Of a stretch of DNA of 64,000 bases, positions 1 to 10,922 are shown piece after piece. The DNA comes from Paralithodes platypus (Eukaryota > Arthropoda > Malacostraca > Decapoda > Lithodidae): the NCBI GenBank assembly GCA_032716605.1, contig CM064495.1:26319760-26383759 (forward strand), given 5' to 3'. Every line of letters begins with the position of its first letter. Within the stretch, counting starts at the first letter, position 1. The notes under the pieces were generated by a model. The model saw only the letters and a list, made by a program, of their open reading frames with translations, was not told where the DNA came from and did no database searches. The translations under genes were made by a program, and so were the position numbers.

Positions 1-1358
1 ATTCCAGGTCCACTTTATGGGCAAGGTGACCAAGGGCCACATGAGGCAGTGAACCCCAGTGACTCATAAAGAGTTCATGGTGTTCCTGGCACTCACCATG
101 CTAATTCCTCGTCAAGAAGCATACGTTGCCTGACTATTGGATCACCAATGATCTCATATCCACCCCTGCCTTCGGGAAATATATGTCTCGCGACCGGTAC
201 CTTGATATCCTCGCAGCGCTCCATCTTGTCACCAACCTTGACGTCCACCTCCCAGACAAGCTGTGGAAGATTAGGACGTTGTACGTGATGATGCGAGAAC
301 GCTTCACCTCCTACTTCAAGCCCTTCCGCAAGGTCGTCATTGACGAGTCTCTTGTGCTGTTCCGGGGAAAACTCAGCTTCCGGCAGTACATCCCCTCAAA
401 AAGACATCGCTTTGGCATAAAATTCTTTGTGCTGTGCGACTGCCAAACTGGCTATGTCCTGGACTTCCTGGTCTACAGCGGAAAGGAAGGGGACGTGCTT
501 GTGGACCCCCTCATTGGCTTTGGCGGAGCAGTGGTGCAAGCCATGATGGACCGCTACTTTCACAAGAATCACGTCCTCTACACGGACAATTACTACACGT
601 CCCCCACTCTCTCACAGTACCTGCATGAGCGCAAGACGGGGACTGTAGGCACAGTACGAGGGAAAAGGAAGGGCATGCCACCTTTCCCTCCAAAGACCAA
701 AAAAGGTGATGTGTTCAGGAAGAAGTCGGGGCCCATTCTGGCTATCCACTGGCACGACCAGCGGAAGGTCAACCTCCTGAGCACCATCCACAAGGGGGAA
801 ATGGTGGAGACTGGCAAGGTGTATCGCCGCACCCAGGCCAGGGTGACCAAGCCCGATGCTGTCTTGGACTACATCAACATGAGGCTGGTGGACAAGTCCG
901 ACATGCAGATAGGCTTCATTGACTGCCTGCGTACCTCGTGCAGATGGTACAAAAAGTTCTTTCTGCATATGGTGGACATGTCAGTTCTGAATGCCTACAA
1001 TATATACAAGCTTCGGAATGTGAACACACCCATGAAGTTGAATAGCCTGCGGAGGTTCCAAAAGCAGGTGTTGACGGAGCTCCTGGAGAAGTATGGTACG
1101 CCACAGAGGGCAGTGGCAAATCCTGGGCCCGCCGTTACTGACCGCTTGCAGTGTGCATATTACATGAATAGGCACAGGCTTGTTTCCCTCCCTCAGAATG
1201 AATCAGGAAGAACGCAGCAGAAGCGGTGCCATGTCTGCTACAACAGCAGGCTGAGGGCGAGGTCAGGTAAAAAGTCCACCATGGAGTGTGTGGAGTACAA
1301 GGTGGCACTCTGTGCTATAGGGTGCTTCTTTGATTACCACTCCAAGCAGGAGTTCTAA
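1..1358 (+). pseudogene. piggyBac A transposase, C-terminal part, copy 1
   Basis: Seen: an open frame from 126 to 1358 (410 codons) covering the DDE_Tnp_1_7 catalytic core and the C-terminal cysteine-rich region. Catalytic-type aspartates lie in VIDESLVLFRG, LYTDNYYTSP and MRLVDKSDMQIGF; the conserved RWYKK follows. Known of the family: these acidic residues cut and join DNA at TTAA sites. Lesions: a TGG-to-TGA stop near 49-51 (shared with copy 3, TGG in copy 2), a 2-bp deletion near 110 that shifts the frame, and a Cys-to-Tyr change in the C-terminal finger (MECVEYK instead of MECVECK). The finger probably binds target or end DNA, so this change alone could be damaging. A non-functional relic; the ATG at 126 is internal, not a natural start. 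Confidence 0.9.
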
Positions 1359-1620
1359 TAATCAGTGAAAGTGCCAAAGAAAATGACAATATGTACAGTA
1401 TATATATAGGCAAAAAGTGGAAGTAAACCAATTTATTGTTATACAAAAGTCATGTATTATGAGAAAATTGATACAAATACAATTACACCATAATAATATG
1501 TGAAAGTGACACATGTATATAATAAGTGACATTCATATGATTAGAACCTATAGAAATATATAAATCAGTGAAAAAAGACAATAAATTGTATATAAAACGT
1601 TTACAAAGCATATAACTAAG

Positions 1621-2151
1621 TGAAAGTGACACAAGACCTAATATTTGATGGCCAAAGTATAATAAACACCTGTGATAACGAATAATCAGTGCCTAATATA
1701 ACAATAACCTACCTCAATTACTAATAAAATGTACGGTATCGAGTGAAAATGAGCATTATCAGTGACAGTGACACTCTCTAAAGCATATTTACCAAATTGA
1801 AAGTGACACAAGACACAATACTTGATGGCCAAAGTATAATAAACACCTGTGATAACGAATAATCAGTGCCTAATATAACAATAACCTACCTCAATTACTA
1901 ATAAAATGTACGGTATCGAGTGAAAATTAGCATTATCAGTGACAGCGACACTCTCTAAAGCATATTTATCAAAGTGAAAGTGACACAAGACACAATACTT
2001 GATGGCCAAAGTATAATAAACACCTGTGATAACGAGTAATCAGTGCCTAATATAACAATAACCTACCTCAATTACTAATAAAATGTACGGTATCGAGTGA
2101 AAATGAGCAATATCAGTGACAGTGATACCCTAATAAACATACTTTATATAA
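1621..2151 (+). repeat. 177-bp tandem repeat in piggyBac A 3' tail (3 units)
   Basis: Units start at 1621, 1798 and 1975, each beginning TGAAAGTGACACAAGAC, so the period is 177 bp. Each unit holds several GTGAAAGTGACAC-like or CAGTGACAGTGACAC motifs. Copy 2 carries four units, one with a 43-bp deletion. Repeated subterminal motifs of this kind often bind the transposase; that role is inferred here. Confidence 0.85.
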
Positions 2152-2542
2152 TTGGCCTCAAAATAACTATAAAAATATCAAATAAACATCACATTCTCAA
2201 TATCAAACACTAAAATCGTCTAAGGGAGATAAATACTTTGGCGCGACGAGCGGCTAGGTGCGTCGTAGCCGTGGCCGGGGCGACGCATCCGAACGCGGGA
2301 AGAATTTGCCGCCGAAAAGCACTCGTCTTCCCGCGCTCACCATTATGCAACCAGAGGGGCTAGAGACCTCTACTCAACGCCATTATACAGAGGAAGGTTT
2401 GTGGAACATTTTTCTTTTTTATTCATAACATTACATGCCATATTCATTGAATTACAGAGGAGTTAACATAGCTCAAAGATCGTCAAAACACCCGGTACCG
2501 CAGCACAGTCGCGGGCTAGAGTGCCCGGGGCTGGAGGGTTAA

Positions 2543-3472
2543 ACACCTTGCTCATCTCCTCCACAGCTTCCAGGTCAAACCCACCTAGTCGTCTTTCTAC
2601 TGCTCTCCTGTACTCTTCCCTGATTTCCTCCTCCTGTAGCCTCTCCACCCTCCTCACCATTCCACCTTCCTCTTGCCTCCCTCCAGCTCTCCTCACCCAC
2701 TTCTTTTGTATCCTAACCTTAGGTACTACTACATAATGATCAGACAGACCCCCTCCAATACCCCTATACACCCTAGCATTCATCACAGATTTCTTCATTC
2801 GTTCATCCACACATACATAATCAATCAATGACTTTCGTTCCACCACTGTCTTATCCTTCATCGTCCACACCCGTTTCCACGTGTACCTGTGGATCATTCT
2901 GTGTCGGAAGAAGGTGTTGGCTATCCACAGCCTCCTCCCCACACATACGTCCACAAGTGCACTACCATTCCCATTCACCTCTGATGGTACCCCCCACCCT
3001 CCCACCACTCCCTCAACTTTCCTATCACCCACCTTACCATTCATATCCCCCCAATCAGAAATATTCTTTCGTTCTTGTCAAACTTCTCCAGTGGACGCCT
3101 CCACATTCATCCAGAACTCCTCTTTCTTTCTTTCAAGTTTATCCTCTGTCGGGGCATACACACACACAATCACGCACGTTTGTATTCCTACTTTCATTCT
3201 CACCCACACAATCCTTGAACCCACAGACCCATACTCTCTTACACATTCCTTCCATTTGTTACTTACAAACAAACACGCACCTTCTCTCGCTGTTCCTTCA
3301 CTCACTCCAGCACACACACCCATTCCACACTCCCACTCTCTCACATCTGAACCTTTCCATTTGGTCTCTGTCATTCCACATACATCCAGCCTGGCATTCA
3401 CTAGCACTTCCAGAACCTCTCTCTCTTTTGTGCCATCGAATTATTCATGCCACTAACATTCCATGTAGCCAT
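2543..3472 (-). pseudogene. RTE-1 endonuclease domain (APE type)
   Basis: Minus-strand frames translate to an apurinic-type endonuclease that would nick target DNA to prime reverse transcription. Motifs in order: MATWNVSGMN at the start (ATG at 3472), GMTETKWKG with the catalytic Glu, VCVYAPTED, then GLSDHYVV with the catalytic His near 2750. A coiled, Glu/Arg-rich linker (RVERLQEEEIREEYRRAVER) follows. The frame is broken at least once near 3415 and again near 3060-3078. The Asp-containing middle motif (GDxN) falls in the damaged stretch and is not clear. RTE-type assignment rests on the short linker and on the reverse transcriptase half at the other end of the window. Confidence 0.8.
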
Positions 3473-3671
3473 TCTCAGAATGTCTGAAGGAATGTCCTTA
3501 GTCGGTCGTGGTTCGTCAACATAGGGCCCGTCCGCATCCGAGGCTGTTCGTTTGTTTTTCTTTACTTAGGTATTTTTTGCGGGTGGGGGTCGCAAGCCCA
3601 CCGACCCAACCTCTTTAGTCGCCTCTTACGACACGCAGAAGGCACGTGGGGCATATTCTATTCCCTTACCT
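2543..3671 (-). mobile_element. RTE-1 LINE, 5' half (other half at 56023-60795)
   Basis: This is the upstream half of a minus-strand non-LTR retrotransposon. It carries the endonuclease domain and about 190 bp of 5' leader, including the motif GTCGTAAGAGGCGACTAAAG. It is bounded on the right by CCAGCTGCT (3672-3680), which is also found at 56014-56022 beside the 3' end of the element, so this is a probable 9-bp target-site duplication inside piggyBac B. On the left it is cut at TTAA by piggyBac A. The frame before the cut (EEMSKVF) continues in frame as KEEIYAAC at 60795 and below. Confidence 0.85.
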
Positions 3672-4179
3672 CCAGCTGCTGTCCTTGACTATAACCTGAA
3701 CATGTGTCTCATTGATAAGTTCGACATGCAGATGGGCTTCATCGACTGCCTGTGAACATCCTGCAGGTGGTATAAGAAGTTTGTTCTGCAAACGGTCGAC
3801 ATGTCAGCTCTCAACGCGTACAACATCTACCGACTGAGGACTCCCGGACCCAAGAAATACAAGTCACTGCGCAAGTTCCACAAGCAGGTGATACTAGAGC
3901 ACTTGGGAAAACATGCTGTAGCCGGGACACCTTTAGCAGGACCAGGCCGGCTGGACCGCACGGCGTGTGCAGAATATTTTAGGAAGCACCAGCTCACCGC
4001 CCTTTCTCCCAAACAACCAGATGGTACTACCAGGAGTCAGAGGAGGTGCCGTGCCTGTGGCCACACAACCCGCAGACCCCAAAAAGTGAAAAAAAAACAC
4101 ATGGGTATGCCTCGAGTGTGAAATGGCACTGTGTGCTGGACAGTGCTTCAATGACTTTCACACTCTAACAAACTTTTGA
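3672..4179 (+). pseudogene. piggyBac B transposase, C-terminal fragment
   Basis: A second piggyBac family, about 60% similar to family A by eye over this part. The frame starts PAAVLDYNLNMCLIDKFDMQ, giving the last catalytic Asp region. It continues GFIDCL, an in-frame TGA, then TSCRWYKKFVLQ and MSALNAYNIYRL. The C-terminal cysteine region (RRCRACG ... CLECEMALCAGQCFNDF) needs one frameshift near 4095 and ends at TGA 4177-4179. The N-terminal and central part of the same gene ends at 56022 in the motif NPILKPAA, so the two pieces join in frame across the RTE-1 insertion. Defunct. Confidence 0.85.
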
Positions 4180-4491
4180 AGTGCCTGTGACAATGACAGT
4201 GAAAGTGACACTCTAAAACGTAGGCTACACTAATATAAAACAATGAATCAAAGTGAAAGAGATACAAATAACAGTAATAATTAGTGCCTTCATAACAATA
4301 TGAACAAGTGAAAGTGACACTCTAAAATGTAGGATAATATAAAACAATGAGTCAAAGTGAAAGAGACACAAATAACAGTAATAATAGGCTAAGTGCCTTC
4401 ATAACAATATGAACAAGTGAAAGTGACACTCTAAAATGTAGGCTATATAATATAAAACAATGAGTCAAAGTGATAGAGACACAAATAACAG

Positions 4492-5014
4492 TTGTTGTTG
4501 TTGTTCCCCAAGCTGCCTGGACGAACAGCCCCAAGGCCCCGAGCAAGGCCAAGGCCATAACTGAGTGCCCCCACAGAACCCTCCCTGCCGACCACAATAA
4601 AGCCTGGGTGACCGAAGCCACTCCATGGCGGGGAGCTGAGGAGGGTGCGGAAACGCCCGGGAAACCAAAGACCCACCCAGGGCCCTGTGCCCCTCAGCAA
4701 TTATGAAAAGAAAGTTGAGAGGCAAAGGAAAAATGTGACGCTTTGGCTTCCAATCTTGGTAGATTGGGAGGTCAATCCACGGAAGAGACGCCGTCACTTG
4801 AGATCTAGAAAATATATAAGTAAAAGGAACAGTCAGACTAAGCTATGGGTATGGCAGAGATCGCTAGTTCTCACTCTGATAGACCAGCCCATCACCACAT
4901 GACTAGAACCCAATCCTCTCAGCATCAGCTAGGAAAGGCCCTAGAAAGCCGCCTTTGGTGGGGGGATAGCTCCCCTATTTCAACCCCATTCGGGTTGGGC
5001 ACCCGCCTCAGTAT
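4492..5014 (-). mobile_element. AAC-tailed SINE, long form (copy a)
   Basis: Minus-strand SINE with a (TTG)n stretch at the low-coordinate end, meaning an (AAC)n 3' tail. It has the shared 3' body (GGCTGTTCGTCCAGGCAGC on the element strand) and the extra GC-rich 5' module ending in GGCGGGTGCCC. AATAACAG at 4484-4491 and 5015-5022 is the likely target-site duplication. Not protein coding; an open frame of about 85 codons seen in many copies looks incidental. Confidence 0.85.
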
Positions 5015-5215
5015 AATAACAGTAATAATAAGTGCCTTCATAACAATATGAACAAGTGAAAGTTACACTAAAATCTATATTATAGCTTACCTAACAAATA
5101 CAAGTGAAAATGACACAATCAATTATCATAGTCCAGTGAAAGTGACACTAAAAATATGTAACAAATAAAAGTACAAGTGAGACACAAAAATATCTTTATA
5201 AGTAACAATACAGTA

Positions 5216-5397
5216 CAGGTTTCCCTCACTATCCGATGCCCTGATTTACGATATTATTATAGGTTTTTAGGTGTCTGGGTTTGGGTTTTGGCTGGTCCCA
5301 GAACACACCCCATTAATTTTAGGGTTTGCTATATGATTTTTATATTAAAGATCAGGCTTTCAAGTATGTAACCCAATCGTAAATCGAAGGAGACCTG
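5216..5397. mobile_element. Tigger/pogo-like MITE, 182 bp
   Basis: Flanked by TA (5214-5215 and 5398-5399). The ends are CAGGTTTCCCTC and, reversed, CAGGTCTCCTTCG, in the style of pogo/Tigger inverted repeats. No coding capacity. It sits in the tail of piggyBac B. Confidence 0.65.
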
Positions 5398-5504
5398 TAC
5401 AGTAGAGTGAAAATGACATAATAATGATTATAATAGCAAAATAAACCAATAAAACACTCAAATCGCTTCCCGGAATAATTGCGGGTGGTGCGACGAGTGC
5501 AGTA

Positions 5505-5710
5505 TAGGTAGCGCCAACTAACTTGACAATTATCTCGATCTCTGACCTCTTTGTAACTCAAAAAGTTGAGCGAAGTGGCTGTAAGTTTCCACCTATTTCC
5601 TGGTGAACTATTCCCAAACGATAGAAATGTCACCCCGATTGCTTTCATTCATTTTGGGTTATAAGAAGTTAAGGGGTCCAGATTATTGTCAAGTTCGTTG
5701 GCACTACCTA
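5505..5710. mobile_element. TA-flanked MITE, 206 bp
   Basis: The inverted ends TATAGGTAGCGCCAACTAAC and TTGGCACTACCTATA pair with each other, extended by TTGACAAT/ATTGTCAA. TA is duplicated (5503-5504, 5711-5712). It interrupts the GCGACGAG / GTGCGTCATAGCC block that is continuous in piggyBac A. Superfamily uncertain; TA targeting suggests Tc1/mariner or pogo. Confidence 0.7.
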
Positions 5711-5858
5711 TAGTGCGTCATAGCCGGGGCCGCAGTTGAGCGTTCGGACGCGTCTCGGTAAATACGTGCCGAAAGTTATCTCCACGGAAATCGTCATCAC
5801 ACCTGAACCGGATATGAGTATCAACCTTTATAAATGACGCCCAGGTGGGAAGGGTTAA

Positions 5859-6112
5859 GGGGAGCGTCCGCTATAGGTATAAGAGGTGTAGGTTGAAAAA
5901 TCCGAAATTGAGATTTTCAGTGCTCTCGTAAGGGCAACACTGTAGGAGTCATGTGGCAAAGTTTTAGACTCCTAAATTAAAAAATACCCTAAATACAGGG
6001 TGCCCCCCCCCCCCCCCTTACGCATCGCCGTACTCACGGCGTATACAGTACAGTATGTGGTATCGTGGTATGAACGATAATACCCAATACAATCGCATTA
6101 TTATGCACTAAT
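5859..6112. other. Unassigned spacer with poly-C run
   Basis: No gene seen. It contains a C15 run at about 6003-6017, followed by CGTACTCACGGCGTATACAG. It separates the TTAA end of piggyBac B from the PHD-LINE. Confidence 0.6.
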
Positions 6113-7445
6113 ATGGACAAATTACAATCAAAGGAGGTCTCTGGCAACTCAACTGAACCTAGGCAAACCTCATCCTGCTCGGGTTGTACTGGCGGGAGAG
6201 ATAAGAGTCAGTGCTTGTGCTGATACCTTCGGCTTCGGCCGGTACCGGTAGTACCTTCTTTCGGGAAGGGGGGACCAGATGTTAAGGCGAGGTTGAGGTT
6301 GGCAGCACGGTCTGGGTCAACAACAATACTTAATCCTTGTTTTCGCCGATAAGATGGCAAATAGTGAGGAAAATAGAAGCTTGAGAGATCGAGGAGCAAA
6401 GAAGAAGGCTTGTAGAATGTGTGATTTCAGCGGCAAGGTAAATGATGACATGCTGTGTAAGAACTACGAGGATGAAGTGCGGGGCAAGAAGGAGCTATGT
6501 GGATTCTGTGAGCGTTGGGTGGACGACGACGGCGCTGGATGCGACGGCTGTGGTTTTTGGTATCACCGAGAATGTGAAGGTATGGACCAATAGGTTTTCG
6601 ATGTTGTGAAAAGCTTAGAGATGTGGTTCTGCAAAAGTTGCAGCCCTAAGTGAAGAAGAATATAGAGGAACAACAAAAGTTGAAACAGGAGAATACCAAG
6701 AAGAAGGACGAGCTCAAAACATTGGAGCAGAAAAATGCTGAAATCTACTAGAGGATGGAGGATGTAGAAAGAAAGATGAATAAACCAAAGCATATTGGGT
6801 CGGTAAGTGGGGAAACAAATCAGAATGAAGATGAGAAGGTTGGAATAAATGAGTTGAGAGAGGAATTGAGAATACTGAAGGTAGCAAATGATGAGGTAAG
6901 GGACATGATTAAAGACCTGGACAAGAAATGGATGGAGAGAGATAATGAAATGGTAAGAAAGGTTACTGAGAAAATGGTGGAGAACATAGAAGAAATGCAA
7001 GATCAAGAAAAACGGAAGAACAATGTGATTATACTTAATGTACCAGAAAGCAAGAAGGAAAAACCGAAAGAGAGAGGAAGAGGACAGAAAGTTATGTGAG
7101 TATGTGTTTAAAGAAATCTTGGATGTGAAGGAGGTTAAAGTAGAGAAAATGTTCAGGATGGGACGATTTGTGAAAGAAAAAGAAAGACCAATGTCTGTAA
7201 TTTTGAATGAAGTAGGTGTGAAGTGGGAGTTAATAAAGAAAGGTAAAGAGCTAAAAGATCAAGAAGACTCGGTAATCAGCAACATTTTTATTGCTGTTGA
7301 CCGAACAAAAAAAGAAAGAGAAGCGGATGCCAAACTTAGAGATGAGCTAAAATATAGAGGGGAAGAAGAGGGTAAATGGATTATAAAGAAAGGCAAGATT
7401 GTACAACAAGATAATCAGAATGGCAGATACAGGAATACAGTGTGA
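6113..7445 (+). pseudogene. LINE ORF1: PHD finger, coiled coil, RNA-binding domain
   Basis: A short frame at 6113 (MDKLQSKEVSGN) precedes MANSEENRSLRDRG at 6354. Next is a PHD finger: CGFCERWV, CDGCGFWYHREC, an in-frame TAG at 6591, then WFCKSC, i.e. Cys4-His-Cys3 spacing. A strongly charged coiled coil follows (6755-7010, with stops nearby). Then comes NNVIILNVPESK, a frameshift near 7080, and DRKLCEYVFKEILD, VEKMFRMGR and NIFIAVDRTKKEREADAKL, the pattern of the L1-type ORF1 RNA-binding and C-terminal domains. It would act as an RNA chaperone/packaging protein for the LINE transcript. Broken by at least two stops and one frameshift. Confidence 0.75.
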
Positions 7446-8786
7446 CATAATAGAGTAAAGAAAGAAAAGAAGTTAAGCAAGGAGGAAAGCATTATTATTA
7501 AATAAATATACAGTGGACTCTCGCATCTAACACATTTTGATCTAGCGAATTTGCATCTAACGGCCCTTTTGGAGCTCTACCCTATCTCAATCTAACGAAC
7601 CAAAATCCATATCTAACGGCAATTATTCTGGGTGCCCGGTATCAATTTTCCAAATTTCCCGCCGATCCCTAAAATTTCCCGCCAAATAGGCCTACATTGA
7701 GCTAAGTGGCGTCCCTCCCTCCCTCCCTCCCCGTCACTGTCGTCAGTCTAGTCCGCACCACGCATTAGGCTACTCAACCCAAACCAATCTTTTGTTGTGT
7801 TACTCGCCCCAACCTTAAGCTTTTGTTGTGTTACGCCTTTTGTGATGTCGACCCAATCCTCAGGTACTGGAGAGGGGAGTGGTGAGAATGGAAACATGCA
7901 TAAGAGAAAGACAAAAGTACCAGTGAAGAGGGTTACGCATGTTGGAAAAACTGAATAAATATACGGCAGAGGATAAAGCGAAAGTGATTGAACTAATTGT
8001 AAAAGGCCTCAAGAACTGTGAGATAGTAAAAATAACTGGGTTTCCCGAGGGGACAGTGCATAACTTTAAGAGACAGAAAACTGAAATTAAAGCCAGCCTA
8101 TCTGTTGCAAAGACGTGTTTTAGTGGCAATGTTAATGCATCTCAAAGGGTGCTAACAAACTATTCTTCGTCTACCCGCCTCGTTGCCAAGATGGAGTTCT
8201 ACCTTGAAAAGTGGATAGAACGTAAGTTCAAGGATGGGGGGAGCATCAATGGTCCACAAACAAGAAACCAAGCCCTTGTTCTCTACAATACCCTTATTAA
8301 AAAGAACAACATAAAAGATCCAGCCCCATTTGTTGCTTCTGTTGGATGGTTTGCTAAGTTTAAGAAAAGGTTTGGGATAAAACACGCTCATTACCAAGGG
8401 GAGCTTTCATCTGCAGACACACTTGCAGCCAATTCGTTTCCTGCTGTTGCACAGGCAGAAATTGATGAGTGAGGGTACTGCTTAGACCAGGTCTACAATT
8501 GCGATGAAACTGGTCTCTATTGGAAAAGATCGCCGAAGTCCACATTCATCAGTAAAAAAGAAAAGCAGGCACCTGGCGTGAAGATGGCCAAGGATAGGCT
8601 GAGTGTGTTATTGACCTGCAATGCCACAGGTACTCACTGCATGAAGCCCCTAGTGATATATAAATTCAAGCGGCCCCGGGCGTATAAAGGGGCTGATAAG
8701 AACAATCTGGATTATATCTACTGGGCCTCTAACACCAAGGGATATATGAATATGGCGCTCTCTGCTAAGTGGTTTGATGAGCAGTT

Positions 8787-9246
8787 TCTTACAGTTTCTT
8801 ACAGTAGATCCTCTGGAAAGAGGCAAACTAGGCCTGTGTATCCAGCTCAGTGCCAGTACTTGCACTACTGCGGTCGTTCACTGTGTTGGCGGCGGCGGCA
8901 GCAGACGCAACATTTTTACTATTCTGTATTTTTGCTTTATAATCAAACTTCAAATCTTGTCTTCCCCATGCTTTATCAAGATTACTTTAAAACTTCCTTA
9001 TTGATTCGGAATCGACTACATACTGGGGCAGCGCGTTCCACTCATTTACCACTCTATCACAAAATGAGTTCTTTGCCTTTTCAAGCCTATTTCTTTCTTT
9101 GTAAATTTTCTTAGAGTGTCCTCTCGTTCTTGTTCCCTCCCGCATCAAGAAGATACCTTCACACACATCCTCATCATACTTTCCTGACACTATCTTAAAA
9201 GTCTCTATCATATCCCCTCTCTTTCTCCTATATGCCAGTGTCGGAA
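8787..9246 (-). mobile_element. CR1/L2-like LINE, 5'-truncated 3' end
   Basis: Matches the 3' end of the LINE at 20727-22720, in the same orientation. On the minus strand it encodes MIETFKIVSGKYDEDVCEG and GTRTRGHSKKIYKERNRL, then untranslated sequence ending in TCTACTGTAAGAAACTGTAA. The repeated TTTCTTACAG decamer on the plus strand is the 3' tail. Inserted in the Tigger transposase. Confidence 0.85.
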
Positions 9247-9394
9247 GTACCAGACGCCCTCCGTAAATGCAGAGAACTGAACCTGGACGGGAAGGTTTTA
9301 CTGTTCATGGATAATGCACCTGGCCATGCACGTTACCTGGTTGGCCGTCACCCACATGTAGCCTACAGGTGTGTTTCTTGCCCCCAAACACCAC

Positions 9395-9560
9395 ATCTAA
9401 AATACAGCCGGGAATGGGATCGGACTATACGCGCCGATCTCAAATCCAAGAACTTGACAAGTGAAGCAGCCCTTAACAGGGTTGCCTGGAACGCCGCCAT
9501 TAGGACAAGAGACTGAAACTGCACTGATGTGTGGAACACTCGGTCTTAAAATTTTATGTT
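9395..9560 (+). mobile_element. RTE-2 LINE 3'-end fragment
   Basis: Matches 50095-50260, the end of the RTE-2 relic: CTTAACAGGGTTGCCTGGAA and CGCCATTAGGACAAGAGACT are shared, ending in a short (ATGT)n tail. It interrupts the Tigger frame between its second and third acidic motifs. Confidence 0.75.
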
Positions 9561-10361
9561 TTATGTATGTATGATCAAGAAATAATTGCTAATGTAAAGT
9601 TGATCTACTACAAGCGGGTGTATGATGAGATGCGTCAGGCCACAGACACGCAAGATGAAGTAAGAGAAATACTAGAGGATTCTGATGAGGAGGACATGCT
9701 GCTGGGGGAAACAGGAGGAACAGAAGTGGAAAATAATGAAGAAACTGAAACCGAAATGACGTCTAACAGTGCAATAATATCAGTGAAACAGTTCTGGAAA
9801 CAATTCAATGTCAAGAATGCCATTGATTACATGGTTGTGGCATGGAAACAGATTACAACTGACACAATAAGGCATGCCTGGCATCCCCTTCTACCCGACA
9901 AGATACCACAGTCTGCAAACAGGCAACACAAGGAAAAACTCCTCCGTACAACAGTGCAGGCAGCCAGGAATATCCGTGCACCAGTTTTTTCCGAGGTGAC
10001 CAAAGATCTTGTTCTGAAATGTGGCACCCTGAAGAAGGTGGATCAGCAGAGCCTGCAGAGGAGATGGTCGATGATATAGACCTTGAGCTAAATCTTGAGG
10101 AGTAAAACAAACAGGAATGCGTAGACTCCGTAGAGCCTAACAAACTTTCAGCTGGGTATCTATCAAGAAATATTACCGACTTAGCCGATATGGCAGAGTT
10201 TCTACGGGGTACTTCAGAGTCAGAGATAGTCAACCAGGTGCTGCCATTACTTCATAAATTGGGCCAACATCTGAGCGATTCATACGGCCAAAAGGTTAAT
10301 AAAAAAATGGCAGACGTTCATCACAGGCTTCTTCAACAAACGCTGTGCGTTAGAGGCTACT

Positions 10362-10658
10362 ATGGATGAGGAGGAAGACAACACCGTACCGATGTTGGAA
10401 CTTGAAGAAGAGGCAGCCAATGTGATCGACGCCAACGACTTTATTGGATTCATTGAACTCGAAAGGAGAAAACAGGAGACAGAGAAGATCGCGAAACTAC
10501 AAGAGAAGGCGGCGGAGGCAAGAGCAGAGAGGGAGGCGGTGGTGAAGGTGAGGAGGTGCGCGGCGCATCCCAGTAGCCGCGCCTCCCTGCCTCGGATATC
10601 TTCGACATCGTCTAACCTACACACTTCATTATTCACTCACAGGTTGGTTTATTGTTAA
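10362..10658 (+). other. Open frame near the Tigger 3' end, function unknown
   Basis: 98 codons, acidic then Ala/Glu/Lys-rich (EKIAKLQEKAAEARAEREAV, helical). It is inside the Tigger element, downstream of the transposase and after frame loss, so it is probably the tail end of the transposase region or a chance frame. I do not recognise a domain. Confidence 0.35.
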
Positions 10659-10922
10659 TTCTTCATATAATTAATATATTACATGATTTTAATATATTTG
10701 ATGTCACAAAATAGCACTCGGAAGGGCAAAAATAGGTAAAAATGGGGACTCTGTCTAAATTTTGGCACCAATTACCATTTTTCCCATTAGTTTATGTATT
10801 TCTATCTTACGAATCTGGATCTAACGCGATTTTTTTGGCACCTATTATTCGTTAGATATGAGATCTTACTGTATAAGGATTATCAAAGGTTAAAGCTAGA
10901 GAGGTTGAAGAATTGGTAGATA

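Larger units (their letters stand above)
1..2542 (+). mobile_element. piggyBac family A, copy 1 (3' portion, cut by window start)
   Basis: This is the 3' part of a TTAA-specific piggyBac-type DNA transposon. It holds the end of the transposase gene, a tail rich in GTGAAAGTGACAC motifs with a 177-bp tandem repeat, and a terminal GGGGCTGGAGGG next to TTAA at 2539-2542. The reverse complement of that end (CCCTCCAGCCCC) matches the left end of copies 2 and 3 (CCCCTCCAACCC after TTAA). To the right of the TTAA lies a minus-strand RTE endonuclease reading frame, interrupted at the TTAA itself. The sequence is almost identical to 62430-64000. Confidence 0.9.
4180..5858 (+). mobile_element. piggyBac B 3' tail with GTGAAAGTGACAC repeats
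   Basis: Non-coding tail of piggyBac B up to TTAA at 5855-5858; the end GGTGGGAAGGG, reversed, gives CCCTTCCCACC and resembles the family A terminus. The tail has a loose tandem repeat (AACAAGTGAAAGTGACACTC ... AATAACAGTAATAAT) of roughly 85-100 bp. It also carries a SINE (4492-5014) and two TA-flanked MITEs (5216-5397, 5505-5710). The GCGACGAG ... GTGCGTCATAGCC block at 5490-5725 is also in family A tails (near 2241-2270 and 30807-30830). Confidence 0.75.
7939..10130 (+). pseudogene. Tigger/jerky-type DDE transposase, broken
   Basis: The N-terminal psq/CENP-B-like helix-turn-helix is visible as KYTAEDKAKVIELI ... TGFPEGTVHNFKRQK. The second DNA-binding module follows (VLYNTLIKKNN ... VASVGWFAKFKKRFGI). 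After a TGA at 8470-8472 the DDE core resumes with VYNCDETGLYWKRSP (first Asp), then RLSVLLTCNATG and KPLVIYKFKRP. After the CR1-like insertion the second Asp appears in VLLFMDNAPGHA. After the RTE-2 insertion the third appears in MYDQEIIANVKLIYYKR. An acidic tail (EILEDSDEEDMLLGE) and a further segment to about 10130 follow. Catalyses cut-and-paste at TA in live relatives. Here two insertions and several stops make it inert. Confidence 0.85.
7511..10871 (+). mobile_element. Tigger/pogo DNA transposon, 3.36 kb
   Basis: TA target duplication at 7509-7510 and 10872-10873. The left end is CAGTGGACTCTCGCATCTAA; the right end, reversed, is CAGTAAGATCTCATATCTAA, so inverted ends match over about 20 bp. 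Inside lie a pogo/CENP-B-type transposase (7939-10130) and two LINE 3'-end insertions (8787-9246 minus, 9395-9560 plus). It inserted into the PHD-LINE between ORF1 and ORF2. Confidence 0.9.

Noticed and set aside
1621..2151. CRISPR-like array (regular repeats)
   Set aside because: The period is 177 bp with no unique spacers, and it belongs to the piggyBac tail of a eukaryotic element.
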